Shown here: positions 14,058 to 14,369 of the stretch, piece by piece
Numbering within the stretch: position 1 is the stretch's first letter
Layout: each line of letters opens with the position of its first letter
Assembly: GCA_900550835.1 (NCBI GenBank)
Contig: URTP01000038.1
Span: 1 to 14,369, forward strand
Source: an uncultured Collinsella sp.
GTDB lineage: Bacteria; Actinomycetota; Coriobacteriia; Coriobacteriales; Coriobacteriaceae
Direction: 5' to 3'
Length of the DNA stretch: 14,369 nt
The notes under the pieces: generated by a model
The model's input: the letters and a program-made list of their open reading frames with translations, nothing else
The model's database searches: none
Told to the model about the DNA's origin: nothing
Made by a program: the position numbers and the translations under genes

Positions 14058-14099
14058 TACCGGAATATATACGCTGCTGTGAGCAGGAGGTTGCCGCGC

Positions 14100-14369
14100 A
14101 TGGCGACGATGAACGAAAAAGATTACTACGAGATTCTGGGTGTCTCCAAGGACGCCACCTCGCGTGATATTCAAAAGGCCTTCCAGCAAAAGGCCCGTAA
14201 GCTCCATCCGGACGTCAATAAAGAGCCGGATGCCGAGGAAAAGTTTAAAGAGGTTTCCGAGGCCTACGCCGTGCTTTCGGATGAGCAAAAACGTGCGCGC
14301 TACGACGCCATGCGTTCTGGCAATCCCTTTGCCGGTGCTCCTACGGCTTCGCCCTATGGTGGCGGCTAC
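14100..14369 (+). CDS. dnaJ: Chaperone DnaJ, N-terminal part (cut by window end)
   Basis: J-domain co-chaperone that stimulates the ATPase of DnaK. The 90 codons seen encode a complete J-domain: DYYEILGVSKDATSRDIQKAF (8-28), KARKLHPDVN with the essential HPD at 36-38, and EKFKEVSEAYAVLSDEQKRARYD (47-69). The sequence then begins a Gly/Phe/Pro-rich linker (GNPFAGAPTASPYGGGY). The frame is open to the last base, so the zinc-finger and C-terminal domains lie outside; a shorter DnaJ-like protein such as CbpA cannot be excluded. ATG 14100 has GGAGG at 14086-14090, 9 bases away; ATG 14109 is in frame but too distant from it. Confidence 0.9.
   Translation, partial: MATMNEKDYYEILGVSKDATSRDIQKAFQQKARKLHPDVNKEPDAEEKFKEVSEAYAVLSDEQKRARYDAMRSGNPFAGAPTASPYGGGY

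Noticed and set aside
14074..14090. Possible RNA thermometer at the dnaJ ribosome site (CTGCT/AGCAG hairpin)
   Set aside because: Only 5 bp with a 3-base loop, and it covers just the first G of GGAGG, too weak to block initiation convincingly.
1..14369. Mobile elements, CRISPR arrays, defence or secondary-metabolite genes
   Set aside because: No spaced direct repeats, transposase or integrase motifs, tRNA-adjacent attachment sites or unassigned large frames were found; every plus-strand gene belongs to a known housekeeping or competence family.

Overview
The window is a gene-dense, entirely plus-strand stretch of conserved chromosomal genes, high in G+C, with many GTG starts and stop/start overlaps. 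It looks like a gut Coriobacteriia chromosome, most likely Collinsella or a close relative. An actinobacterial integration host factor (mihF) sits directly before gmk and rpoZ, as in Actinobacteria, while dihydroorotate dehydrogenase is the two-subunit NAD-linked class 1B type (pyrK + pyrD), which is unlike most Actinobacteria but expected in Coriobacteriia. The genus is inferred from gene content and style, not from a database match.

Layout. (1) 108-2532: the end of a pyrimidine operon, pyrK-pyrD-pyrF, tightly overlapped. A leader before pyrK holds two hairpins. (2) 2533-2771: a 239-base gap with a long interrupted hairpin and a palindrome lying over the mihF -10 box. (3) 2772-5182: mihF-gmk-rpoZ-thiI, nearly gapless, closed by a strong terminator. 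(4) 5226-8409: comEA-comEC, the DNA receptor and channel of natural transformation, joined by an ATGA overlap. (5) 8418-9450: holA (DNA polymerase III delta) with its own promoter. (6) 9500-9921: rpsT (ribosomal protein S20) with a structured leader, a GTG start and a perfect terminator. (7) 9925-14041: lepA-dusB-hemW (elongation factor 4, tRNA dihydrouridine synthase, heme chaperone). lepA appears to be read from a leaderless transcript. (8) 14043-end: a promoter and the first 90 codons of dnaJ, cut by the window edge.

Functionally, PyrK/PyrD/PyrF complete UMP synthesis. MihF, Gmk and RpoZ serve nucleoid structure, guanine nucleotide supply and RNA polymerase. ThiI and DusB modify tRNA. RpsT and LepA serve the ribosome. 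ComEA/ComEC take up DNA.

I see no mobile element, CRISPR array, tRNA, rRNA or defence system. All genes belong to well-known families and none appears broken. The unexplained structure is in the non-coding DNA: the mihF palindrome, the 58-base hairpin before it, the pyr and rpsT leaders, and the lepA promoter placed directly on its start codon.
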